Assembly (NCBI GenBank): GCA_016709025.1
Contig: JADJEQ010000016.1
Location: 236,499 to 300,498 of the forward strand
Length of the DNA stretch: 64,000 bases
From: Bacteroidales bacterium
GTDB lineage: Bacteria; Bacteroidota; Bacteroidia; Bacteroidales; Lentimicrobiaceae
Direction: 5' to 3'
Below are positions 54,101 to 64,000 of this stretch, one piece after another (position 1 is the first letter of the stretch; the number at the start of each line of letters is the position of its first letter). A model generated the notes under the pieces. The model had not been told where the DNA came from and searched no databases. It saw nothing but the letters and a program-made list of their open reading frames with translations. Both the position numbers and the translations under genes were made by a program.

Positions 54101-55840
54101 CTAAACCGCCTGCTCAACCACCGCCACAGCCAATTGATTTTGCAAAGCCTGTGTCTCTCTGAGGCGCTCTTTTAAAGAATCACACAAGGCAAACAATTTA
54201 TCCACTTTGGCAACAATCCGATGTTGCTCGGCCAGCGGTGGAATGGGAATTACTGTATTAGCAACTTTCCCTAAATTCAAGTTCGGTTGAGCTCCACCAG
54301 CTGCATGACTTCTCAACTCTTCATATGCTTTTTTGAAAAAATATTTCAAATATTTTCTGTGTGCTTCTTCTTTGTTAATTAAAACTACCGCTGCACAAGC
54401 TTGGTTAGTTCCTGCTTCAACCATTAACTCTGACACCTGTCCACGAGTTTTTCCTTGACCATACATAGCAACAATCAGTGAACCTATGGGATATATTGAC
54501 ACATTGGTTTCTTTAAGTGCTAATGATGAAATTTTTTCATCTGTTTTGTAAATAAAGTCTTGGCTTGTTTCTCCACTGGAAACCCAATTAAACTCTTGTG
54601 GAAAGTAATATTGCCCTTTATCTCTTGAAGGAGTAGAACCGGTACCAACAATCGTGAAAGTGCCTAACCGGGAAAATCCCCAGTTTGCAGGCAAATCGAG
54701 TAGCTTTTCGTTTTCATCTATCTCCGGTAGTGGTTTCTGATTTTTGATTTTTCCCTCTTTCACCAACTTCGCCTTTTCTTTCGTAATCTTTTTCAACAAT
54801 TCACTGGCCGGTTCATCATCCGGATTTTGTGGCACCAGTTTACCCATTACAGCCAATTGCAGTATGGTTTGTTTTAGTTGGTCGATGCTGTGTTCAGTTG
54901 TAAACAGGGTGTCGAAATAGCTGGCAATACGCTGCCAGGCTTCGTCAAAGGCATCAGGGCTATCGGCATTGGTAAGTGAGCCCAGCAAGGTATCTACAAG
55001 CGTTTGGTGGACTTCATTGCTGTTTGTCTGTTGCTGTTCCAGTTTGTCGCAGAGGGCTATAAGTTCATCAACTTTGTTTACGATACGGTGTTGCTCAGAT
55101 AGAGGAGGAAGAGGAATAAGCAGTTCTTCCCATTTGGATCTATTAATAATAGGCGTAGCTGAACCTGTTGCTTTTTCAATAATGGAACGTTGAAAATGCG
55201 GAGAGTTCATCGCAAAATAGAGATAATCAGGTTCCATAAATAAGGGATGGATACTATTAAGCTGCTGATTATATGTAATTGTTGACTTCACAATTGCACT
55301 CTTCCCAATAGAGCCTCCAATGCAAACCATTAAAATATCCCCTTCAAGTGCAACTGCACTATATAGAGCACCTTCTTCAGTTAATGTTTTATCTGAATCT
55401 GCAATTTCCCCTGTTGGTAATAATTGTCCTGGTCCGACAAAGGGAATATTACCGTCAAAAAATCTCTGAAAGTTTGTGCTTGGAGTTTTTCCAGTACTTC
55501 CTATTCCAATCATTCCCAATCTCACCCATTTCCATTCCTTTGGCAATAAAAACGGCTTTTCACTTTCAGTAATTTCAGGTAATAAAATCTGTTTTTTTAT
55601 TTTCCCTTCCTTGATAAGCCTGGATTTTTCCTTAGAAATTTGTTTCAGAAGTTCATTCGCTGATTCGTCGTTGTAATCTTGTTGAACAAGTTCCCCTTGC
55701 ACTGCCAATTCCAAAATCAACTTTCGCAACTTTTTATCCCTATTAAATTTTGGTTGTTTGCACTAAATCCACGGTTTACTGGTTTTCAGGTTTTGGGCAG
55801 TGGTCCATAGGTCAAATGAATCAATTGTAACATTAGCCAT
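54101..55840 (-). CDS. hsdS: Type I restriction-modification specificity subunit
   Basis: From ATG 55840 (MANVTIDSFDLWTTAQNLKT) one frame break near 55770 leads into KKLRKLILELAVQGELVQQD and an uninterrupted run of about 540 residues. Two target-recognition domains follow: TRD1 begins LPKEWKWVRLGMIG, TRD2 begins LPANWGFSRLGTFT. Each is followed by a conserved helix (PPLSEQHRIVNKVDELIALC and PPLAEQHRIVAKVDKLFALC). This sets the DNA sequence read by the HsdM/HsdR complex. The start codon directly follows the hsdM stop (TAA ATG). Confidence 0.9.
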
Positions 55841-57321
55841 TTAATCGTCTCCTTTCCTGCTTAACGCTTCTGTTAAAATGGCTTTTAACTGATTCCGCAA
55901 ATCGGCAATATCCTTTTGTTGCTGGTTGTACTTCTTTAGCAATTCATCCGGATTATGGTTTATTTGCTCCCCCACATGCGGGATTTTATATCGAGGTTGT
56001 AGTTTCGGGCTTTTATTTCATCGACTGAAACCTTCCAGGCCTGTTTGTTTTCAACGCGTGCCGCTAAACCATCAGTTTCGCTACCCCACCACTCAATTTC
56101 AGGCTGAAACTCCTCAAATCGCATGGGTTTACCTTTGTTGTAACTTTTTACACCCTCAGGATAGGGATGCTCGTAATACCAAACGGTTTCGGTAGGTGAG
56201 CCTTTGGTGAAAAAGAACAGGTTTGTTTTTATCCCTGTATAAGGGCTGAAAACTCCATTAGGCAAGCGGACAATGGTGTGAAGGTTGCATTCAGCAAATA
56301 ACTTTTCCTTGATGCGGGTTTTAATTCCTTCGCCAAACAGGAAACCATCGGGCAAAACCATTGCAGCCCGACCGTTTTACTTTAATAAATGGACAATCAG
56401 TGTAAGAAAGAGATCTGCGGTTTCGCGGGTGCGGAATGAGGCAGGAAAGTTATTTTCAATGCCATCCTCTTCCATTCCTCCAAACGGCGGATTGGTAACA
56501 ATTACGTCAACCCTGTCCTTATTGGTGTAATCACGGAGTGGCCGGCTCAGCGTATTGTCGTGTTTAATATTAATAGGGGTATCGATACCATGCAGTATCA
56601 TATTGGTTGTACAAAGCATATGCGGCATGGCTTTCTTCTCCACCCCGAAAATGGTTGATTGCAGAATCTCTTCATCGGCAGCTGACTTAAGGAAATTTTC
56701 CCGCTTGTATTCAATAACATTTGTCAGGAAACCACCGGTACCACAAGCCGGGTCAAGAACGGTTTCATTTAATTTTGGTTGGACCCGATCAACAATAAAA
56801 GTGGTGACTGCGCGGGGAGTATAGAATTCACCAGCATTACCCGCACTTTGTAAGTCTCTTAATATCTGCTCATAGATATTGCCAAAGGTATGCCGGTCGG
56901 CTTTTGAATTAAAGTCAATCTCCGAGAGCTTATTGATCACCTGCCGCATCAGTGTTCCAGACTTCATGTAATTGTAGGCATCCTCAAAAACGACATGGAT
57001 TACTCTTGCCCGGTTTGCCTGAGGTCCCTGCAGGTTCAGTTTGGTTTTAAGCGTTGGGAAAAGCTGAAGGTTAACAAAGTCTGAAAGGGCATCACCGGTA
57101 ATTCCTTCAGGATCCCTTGCCCAATTTCGCCATCTGAGATGTTCTGGCAAAGGAGACTTGTAATTGTCTTCAATTAGTTCAAGTTCAGCTTCTCTGTCAT
57201 CGAATATCTTTAAGAAAAACATCCAAACCAATTGGCTGATACGTTGTGCATCACCATCCACACCCACATCCTTGCGCATAATATCCTGTATGGATTTTAT
57301 AATGCCTGATACGTTACTCAT
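55841..57321 (-). CDS. hsdM: Type I restriction-modification DNA methyltransferase subunit, interrupted
   Basis: About 490 residues from ATG 57321: HsdM N-terminal helical domain, FYTPRAVTTFIVDRVQPK, SAM motif VLDPACGTGGFLT, and catalytic VTNPPFGGMEEDG (N6-adenine methylase NPPF). A TAA at 56379-56377 falls between HLLK and NGRAAMVLPDGFLFGEG in the same frame, a nonsense change rather than a shift. A one-base loss near 55975 displaces the tail (HVGEQINHNPDELLKKYNQQ to RKGDD). It methylates adenine in the target. The start overlaps the hsdR stop by ATGA. Confidence 0.88.
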
Positions 57322-59666
57322 GCTATTTTTTCGTTTTTAAAAAGTTCATGTTCGAGTTCACGCAAGGCATTGTCGTAGTTTACCTTGCCACCAAAAACTC
57401 CATTGATGATTTCCATCGGTGTTCCGATTTCACTAAAGGTTTTAATTTCAATACCTTGGTATTTTCAATGGTACCTAATCCCTTATCTGCATACTTATCA
57501 AGTAATGCATTTAAAATTGCTCTTGCCTGTTCTCCGTATTTTGTGAAATAATTGCGTTTTCTGACATTAATGGCTCTCTCTTTCCGGGTAAGCGGTGGCT
57601 GATCGAAGGCGATATGACAGATCAGGTCAAAATCGCCATAATCTTTACCAACCTCTTCGGCCAGATTCTCAAGGACAATACCATGCTCTTCAAGTAAATC
57701 GATGATTACCTGCTTTTTATTGGCACTATTCCATGATTTCAGAAATGTATCAAGTGAGGCAACTCTAGTCAGCACCTGTTTTCTTGAAAAATCGCGGTAG
57801 GACTCGGTAATAAGTTGGCCATCCTGACCAAAGTATTCAATTCTTTCATTTAATATTCTGGCCGGAACACCATTTACATAATACTTCTCGGACCATCATT
57901 TCCGGGATCTTCTTCGCCTTCTTCATCTTCGCCTTCTTCGGGATCGGGAGGAATCGGGTCATCATCTTCTCCTGGCTCATAGATCACAACGGGTTCACCA
58001 TCAAATTCAGGATCGCTGAACAGTTCTGTTGCCTTCTTGAAGTCCATTATAGTAAAGAAAAACTTGCCGAAGTCCTCTTCAATCCTTGTTCCCCTGCCAA
58101 TTATCTGCTTGAAGGTTGTCATGGAATTGATGGTTTTGTCCAGAACAATCAGTTTGCAGGTCTTGGCATCGACACCTGTGGTGAGCATTTCAGAAGTAGT
58201 AGCAATGACCGGAAATTTGCTTTCAGGAGTAATGAAATTATCAAGTTCTGCTTTACCCTCCACACTATCGCCGGTAATGCGCATAACGTACCTGGGATTT
58301 TCCTTAGCGAGCTGACCGGCAGCATTTACAATGGCAACCCGCATTCGCTCGGCATGGTCAATGTCTTCGCAAAAAATGATGGTTTTTGAGAAGGGATCTG
58401 TTGCATTCAATAGTTTCATTACTCTTCGTGCAACAAGTTTGGTGCGCTGGTTCAGCACAAGGATACGATCCATGTCAGACCGATTGTAGGTTCTATCCTC
58501 AATGTCTTGCCCAAGATCGTCTTTCATACCCTTAGGAGGTGTCCAGCCTTTTACGTCCTTGTCAATATCTATTTTAACCACTTTGTAGGGTGCCAGAAAC
58601 CCATCCTGAATTCCTTGTTTCAGGCTATAAGTATAAACAGGTTCGCCAAAGTAGGTTATATTGGAAACGTATTTTGTCTCTTTGGGAGTGGCAGTCATGC
58701 CAATCTGAATTGCATTCGAGAAGTATTCAAGAATTTCCCTCCAGGAGGAGTCTTCAGCAGCACTGCCGCGATGACATTCATCGATGATAATCAGGTCGAA
58801 GAAATCCCGGGATACATTTTTGAAAATTTTATCTTGCTCATCAGGGCCGGTAATAGCCTGGTATAGTCCAAGATGGATTTCATAAGCCGGGTCAATTTTT
58901 CGGTTCCTTATTTTTGTCATTACAGAACCAAATGGTTTAAAATCGTTGATCAGGGTCTGATCTGCAAGAATATTCCGGTCAACGAGAAACAATACCTTTT
59001 CACTTGTTTGGCTTTCCATAAACGCCAGATAATCTGAAATGTCGTGTATGTCTTCCCGGTTCCGGTATGCATAACCAGCAACAATACCTTTTTTTGCCCT
59101 TTTTGCAACACTGCTTCAACAGTTCGGTTAATTGCTTCGATCTGGTAATAACGGGGTTCCTTCGGAGGATCGATATAGTATGGGTTTGTAGAACAAGGGC
59201 AACCTCATCAGCCTCAATATCATGGTATTTCTGTACCTGTTCCAAAGAACTAAAGGAGGTGGGAATTCCTTCAGTGGAAACTCAATCTCAATTTCTTCAC
59301 CTGCTTCAGCCACTTTATTATGGGAAGCAAAAGCATCACCATTTGAACTGAATGCACTGGGGACATTCACGATTTCAGCATATCCCAGCGCCTGCTGCAT
59401 TCCATGACTAACAGTATGATTATTATCCTTGGCCTCTATGATAGCTACCGGGGCTTCAGGTTCCCAAAAGAGTATATAATCTGCAATTTTCCTTTTCTTT
59501 TTATTCCTTGCAGACAGATTCCCCTAACAATCACTTGACCAGGCGTAAGAATAACCTCTCGCCTGATCTGATGCATCGGGTCCCATCCGGCATTTGTTAT
59601 TGCCGGGGTTATGTAGATGTCACGAATGTCAGCTTCAGTAAAGTTCTTTTTGTTGAAATCGCTCAC
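57318..59666 (-). CDS. hsdR: Type I restriction endonuclease subunit (EcoEI type), frame-interrupted
   Basis: About 780 residues from ATG 59666. N-terminal HSDR nuclease: FTEADIRDIYITPAITNAGW, then IADYILF and VAIIEAKDNN (D...E-x-K). Helicase: VMHTGTGKTYTTFQIIWRLW (Walker A, near 59060), LIIIDECHRGS, IGMTATPKETK, and QIIGRGTRI. An acidic linker (EEGEDEEGEED) precedes the EcoEI_R_C domain (MLTRVASLDTFLKSWNSANK to ELEHELFKNEKIA). Breaks occur near 59480, 59240, 57870 and 57420. It translocates on and cuts unmodified DNA with HsdM and HsdS. First gene of the minus-strand defence array. Confidence 0.88.
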
Positions 59667-59919
59667 AAGGACAGCTTAAAAGAATCGATTGATGAATCGG
59701 GTTATATTTGAATTTATTTTCAAACGTAGTGATTTTAATCGTAATAAAAGAATTTCATTGTAATGCTTGTGAACTCTTGTTTTGTTCTTATTTTAGTTGT
59801 AAAAATAAGAATAATACTAAGTTGATAAAATATGAAAACATAGCTTGTAGTTAATTTTACAATAACGCTGACAGGGGTCATGTTAACTAAGTAAGATGTA
59901 ATTTTCTATAAAAAAACAC

Positions 59920-60756
59920 ATGAAGACAAAGAATCCACTAATAAAAGCACTTGATGCTTTTAAAGAATTAATGACCCCATCTCACTGATTACAGCATTAG
60001 CTTCTGTGATAATAGCAGTTATGTCTGTTATATTCACTACACAAAGTCGAATGAAGCACTTGCACGGATGGATTTGGATTACGCTTGTCCAATAAGCCAA
60101 TTGTAATTTTAAGTCAGGATTTTACAAAGGACAGTAGTCAGATTGTCCTATGGAACAGCGGTCCTGGAACTGCTTATAATATAACTGTTGAAAATCATCT
60201 TGTTAAAGTTTCAGAAGGCAATGTTGGAAACCCATTTGTGACTGAAGTAATTAAAAGTGCCATCGAATTGGAAACCAAATCCAGACAGGAACTGAATTAT
60301 TATTTGAACTCGTATAGCAACATTCGGTTAATTAATAACCATCCTCCAATACTACCGTTTGGTATCGAAAATGGTTATAAAACATCCTATTATAAAAGGT
60401 TCACCTTATTAGGCATTTCTTCACTTATCAAATATCAGGATGCCATCGGTAATAAATACTTCTCACTATGGAACGGATTTAAATGGCAGATTGGAAAAGA
60501 TACCTCTACAATACAACCATATTGTAACATCAATCAGGAGTATGTTTTAGGATATAAAGGAAGAATCGATCATGATCTTACAGGATATAATAAGGCACTA
60601 ACCCATTTTGAAAAATGGAAAAAGGAAGTTCAGGATTTGCCTTACAATGAATGGTTGTGTAAAGAAGCATTATATCTCAATAAAAAAGGGCTCGGAGATG
60701 TACCTGAAGTGTTTAAATCTTTCGTGGGACGGAGAGATACAATTAATGTTAATTAA
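59920..60756 (+). CDS. Membrane-anchored protein of unknown function, frame-interrupted
   Basis: From ATG 59920 (MKTKNPLIKALDAFKELM) a shift leads to a transmembrane helix (LITALASVIIAVMSVIFTTQ), another to ALARMDLDYA, and then the 223-residue frame from 60085 (SNKPIVILSQDFTKDSSQIV, LWNSGPGTAYNITVENHLV). The soluble part is beta-rich at first and helical at the end. I recognise no family. It diverges from hsdR and may lie outside the defence unit. Confidence 0.5.
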
Positions 60757-60898
60757 TGAAGGATCATTGCATGATAAGGTGATAAATATTGCAGGAAATA
60801 AACAATTAAACTATCATTATTCTCAGAAGTATAAAGAAATATATCTTATATAATAAAGAAATTGATTAATTTTAACGATCTAAATAAATCACATAGCG

Positions 60899-61341
60899 AT
60901 GGCTAAACAAACTAAACCCGCACCACCTCCAAATCCCAATCTGCCTGAGAATGCCGATACCTTGTTGTTTGACATGATTGAAAAATTGATCCACTCAGCA
61001 TTTAAGGAAATGAAAGAGTTTTCCGTTAAAAAACCCAATGAGGCTATTTCACCGATAAAGGCAGCTTCACTTAACAAACTTTGCGAACCGATAAAAAGAA
61101 TACTTAAAAGGAGCTTTCTGCTGAGTTCCTTGACTTATTCGACGTAGAAAAATTTGCCTTCATATAGTGATGCAATCTTGCTTCTTGTTAACTATCAAAC
61201 CGCAATGAAGCAATTCAGGGCAAATTATTTGGGTATGGTAATGATTTTGAAATGACATGGTTAACAAAGGAAAACCCTGGCGGTCCTGACGGAAGTTCAA
61301 GATTTGCTTATGAGAGATATTACAAGGAAAATTTTGACTGA
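60899..61341 (+). CDS. Small hydrophilic protein of unknown function, frame-interrupted
   Basis: From ATG 60899: MAKQTKPAPPPNPNLPENAD, then IEKLIHSAFKEMKEFSVKKP and LCEPIKRILKR; the frame then changes to EFLDLFDVEKFAF and DAILLLVNYQTAMKQFRANY, ending GSSRFAYERYYKENFD with a TGA at 61339. About 146 residues in all. The pro-rich N-terminus and the C-terminus are protein-like, but no family is recognised. A strong terminator follows. Confidence 0.5.
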
Positions 61342-61357
61342 TAAAATAAAACTGCAC

Positions 61358-61384
61358 GAAGGATGGGGTTACCATCCTTCTTTT
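61358..61384 (+). terminator. Rho-independent terminator
   Basis: Stem GAAGGATGG / CCATCCTTC, 5-nt loop, then TTTT. It ends the transcript from 60899. Confidence 0.8.
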
Positions 61385-61456
61385 GATTATTTGACAGTTG
61401 CCGGATTCTTGAAGTGCTTCTCCAAATAAACCTTTGAATAAAAATGTGATCCTCCT

Positions 61457-64000
61457 TCATTCGAAATATTGCCACAACCCACTGTGTTTGGTCCGGTAAA
61501 CCTTTAACCCGAGTTCAATCCATGGTTTGTAAGCTGATTTACCTAACACATCGTACAGAATTACCATTTCTTTTATTAAGACTGTTTCTGCAACACCAAC
61601 ATAATTATACCAAGGCTCCTACACCAAACAGTAGTTGTGTCAAATTCATCTGAACTCCACCAATAACCCAGGTTCGTCAAAGAGGTAAATGTTCCATCTA
61701 TATAATATCGACGACCTCCGGGAAGGCCTGTAAAGCCGCTGCTGTTATCAGAAGGATAGCCAGTAGGATTCCAGTGAGTGAAACCAGCTTCTTTCATTTT
61801 TCATCTGCATTGTTTACGCCTCCCAGATATTCGGTCAATACAGTCCATTCAGCATCTGACGGAATATGCCAGCCGGAGGGACACAACTATCGCGAATCGG
61901 TAACAACATACCAGTTGTATAACTTCCATAGGGAGTATTAAACTGTATGTCATTGTTATACAAACACCAGGCACCAGAAAAAGTTAATCCATTCCGGGCC
62001 GTTGGTGATATTTGTTATTTGCTCGCCATTGGCATATTTGGTTGTTTTAAGGTTTTCGACCATCCACTCCTGAGTGCCCAGAATAATTGAGTTATAATTA
62101 TTTCCGTCCTGATCAACTGCTCCAGAACCGTGAATATATATTGCAGATGTAAAACTCACATTATCCCCGTATGATGTACCGACACTATTCGTAGCATAAG
62201 CCCTCACATAATATGTGGTATTCGGGGTTAGGCCGGTAATGCTGCTAATATAAGTACCGGATCCGCTACCATCGGTCGTATGGCCGTCAGCTACTGTTGG
62301 ATCAGGTGAGGTATTCCAGCAAACACCACGCTGAGTAACTTGAGAGCCCCCATCGCTGAAAATGTTACCTCCGCTGATAGCTGTGGCTCCGGTTATGTCG
62401 GATACTGGATTAGTTGTTATTGTTGAAACTGAGAGATTCCTTAAGCAACGAACAGAAAATCCGAATTGTCGTGGAGCCATATCCATATATAAATCGTCGC
62501 CATTGTAATCAAGAGCTCGCATCCAGGTAAGGTTTGAATTATCAACTGTAGAATTCCACCAGTAGCCACTTCTGCCGATTTCTTCAAATAACCCGGTGTT
62601 AAGTCGGTATCCACCAGGGTATCCTGTAAACCCACTTATATTGGTAGCACCTACATTGGGTAATTCGAACCTGGGATGAGGATCGGGAGCGGTTCTTGTA
62701 CTTTTCATCTTACCGCCTGCGATATCAGCTCCACCAAGAAAACCGGATAATTCTGCCCAATCCTGGTCGTCCGGAATCTTCCATCCTGCAGGGCATAGGT
62801 TTCGGCTATCTACTACTGTGTACCAATTATATAACGCGCCGTAGGTATTTTTATAAGTAACCTCATCGTTGTTATACCGCACAATAGGCACCACTTGGAA
62901 AGTTGTTCCATGAGTTATCGGTTATATTGGGAATAATTTCTCCGTTCCGGTAGTGAGTTACTATTAGGTTTTCGGACATCCATTCCTGGGATCCTAGATT
63001 AACTGAAGTGTATATATTGCCATCAATATCGGTTACTCCATTACCCGGGGTAAATAAACTAGTAAAAAACTCTATATTATTCCCATAGGCTGTACCTGCA
63101 CCATTAGTCGCATAGGCACGAACATAATAGAGTGTACCGGGTATTAATCCGAAAAGGTTACTGATGAAACTGCCTGTTCCATTTCCATCGGTGGTATGGT
63201 TACCTGTGGCCAAGGGGTTTGGGGAGTTACTCCAGCAAACACCACGTGCTGATACCATTGAACTGCCTTCAGATGTCACATTTCCGCCGCATATTCCGGT
63301 AGTTGTTGTTATATTAGTAACCATTGCTGTATTTACCGTTGGAAGCGTATTTGTTGAAGCCGGAAAAGCTGCAGTTACATAATCAGCTGAGTTATTATCA
63401 ATAATTGGCATATCGCCGGTGTCAATCATGCCGTCACCATTTACATCGGTTGGAATATAACCTGCAACAAAGGCAGCTGAATTGTTGTCTACCGGTGTCA
63501 TGTCACCGCGGTATCCACAAAGCCATCCTGGTTAACATCACCGCCGTATAAACATAACTTACTATTGATTTCTTTCAGGTTGCTGCCATAAACAAAATAG
63601 GCTACATCAAAGCTGCAACTGATAGCATAACCTTCTAAAGATACCGGTACTGCTGTGGTTGTTTCAATGCTGTTCCTGTGCCTTACAGTTATGTAATACG
63701 ATCCGCTGATGTGCGACGGGATTGTAATTGAGGACAAGCCGGAAGTATTCAGGTTAACATTCGTCGTAGAATAAACGATTTCTGAATAGTTTAATGCATT
63801 GTGTAATTCAATGGTTATCTGATCGGCTATATTTTCGGGGAACTGATCTCCGGTTTCATTCTTTGCCTTGCGCATTGTAGCGCCTCCATTATAAAGTCCT
63901 TCCAGAAAAACAAGCAGATTAAGCGTTTTACCGGATGAATTAATGGTGGTAATAACATCCGGGACTGTTTTCATCGGTTCTGTATTTCCAACATTATCTT
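61457..64000 (-). CDS. Large exported protein with dockerin-like, Fn3-like and FISUMP domains (5' end outside window, frame-interrupted)
   Basis: Read on the minus strand from the window edge: a transport-type beta segment (ALNYSEIVYSTTNVNLNTSG, SIETTTAVPVSLEGYAISCS), dockerin-like calcium loops (GDVNQDGFVDT and TDVNGDGMIDTGDM), two Fn3-like repeats each with VxxRGVCWxxSPxP...HTTDGxGxGxxISxxxGLxPxTxYYVRAYATNxxGTxYG, and three FISUMP-type modules (e.g. LGTQEWMVENLKTTKYANGE, GALYNWYTVVDSRNLCPAGW, GYWWNSTVDN). Breaks lie near 63500, 62885, 61965 and 61800. Such proteins are secreted and often surface-bound; FISUMP function is unknown. The N-terminus is beyond 64000. Confidence 0.75.

Overview
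The window reads as a chromosomal piece of a Bacteroidota bacterium, most likely an uncultured member of the Bacteroidales/Marinilabiliales side. The evidence is Por/type IX secretion C-terminal sorting domains on several exported proteins, SusD-era style lipoproteins and outer-membrane barrels, LytS/LytTR and Reg_prop (two-component propeller) sensors, FISUMP and DUF2130 proteins, and repeated matches to the Bacteroidota promoter form (TTG, about 20 nt, TAnnTTTG). The assignment is from protein families and promoters, not from a marker gene.

Region 1 (1-42 kb) is ordinary, mostly intact chromosome. It holds a NarL-type sensor/regulator pair (1-1.7 kb); a run of small exported proteins (2.1-4.3 kb); a TetR-controlled operon with an alpha/beta hydrolase and an NAD(P)-binding reductase (4.6-6.9 kb), with its operator and promoter visible; a LytS/LytT pair (7.3-9.1 kb); an orphan Reg_prop histidine kinase (9.5-12.8 kb); tandem small secreted paralogues; a cluster of outer-membrane proteins on the minus strand (14.5-18.1 kb); a T9SS protein, a subtilase-like lipoprotein and a two-gene GMC dehydrogenase preceded by a MITE-like element (18.4-24.2 kb); a dead DUF4143 ATPase; a secreted alpha-amylase; a fucose-isomerase-like protein; further T9SS proteins, an isochorismatase-like hydrolase, a DUF1028 protein and a DUF2130 protein. 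Intergenic space is rich in dispersed palindromes and duplicated blocks at 9.2, 13.8, 25.5, 27.9-28.7, 32.2-33.0, 34.9-35.1 and 39.2-40.1 kb.

Region 2 (43.7-59.7 kb) starts at a tRNA-Asn and is an AT-rich defence island. A retron-like cassette comes first: its own promoter, a structured leader with a candidate msr-msd RNA, a 77-aa helical protein, an XRE-family HTH protein, and a reverse transcriptase with NAxxH, YVDD and ITG motifs, interrupted once by a -1 frame change at a run of six A. Then come a serine dehydrogenase proteinase (SDH_sah), a decayed GNAT gene and a DUF4145 protein. A long minus-strand array follows: hsdR, hsdM, hsdS (type I restriction-modification), a winged-helix plus PD-(D/E)xK-like gene, and a Gabija-type pair, gajA (OLD-like ATPase/TOPRIM) and gajB (UvrD-like helicase). 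Several neighbours overlap by ATGA, so this can be one transcription unit.

Region 3 (59.9-64 kb) has two unrecognised proteins and the 3' part of a large exported protein with dockerin-like calcium loops, Fn3-like repeats and FISUMP domains.

Nearly every long gene from 42.2 kb to the end has single-base frame breaks, while the first 42 kb has almost none. The protein signal on either side of each break is intact, so assembly or basecalling indels are as likely as real decay. Any claim that these defence genes are dead needs read-level checking.
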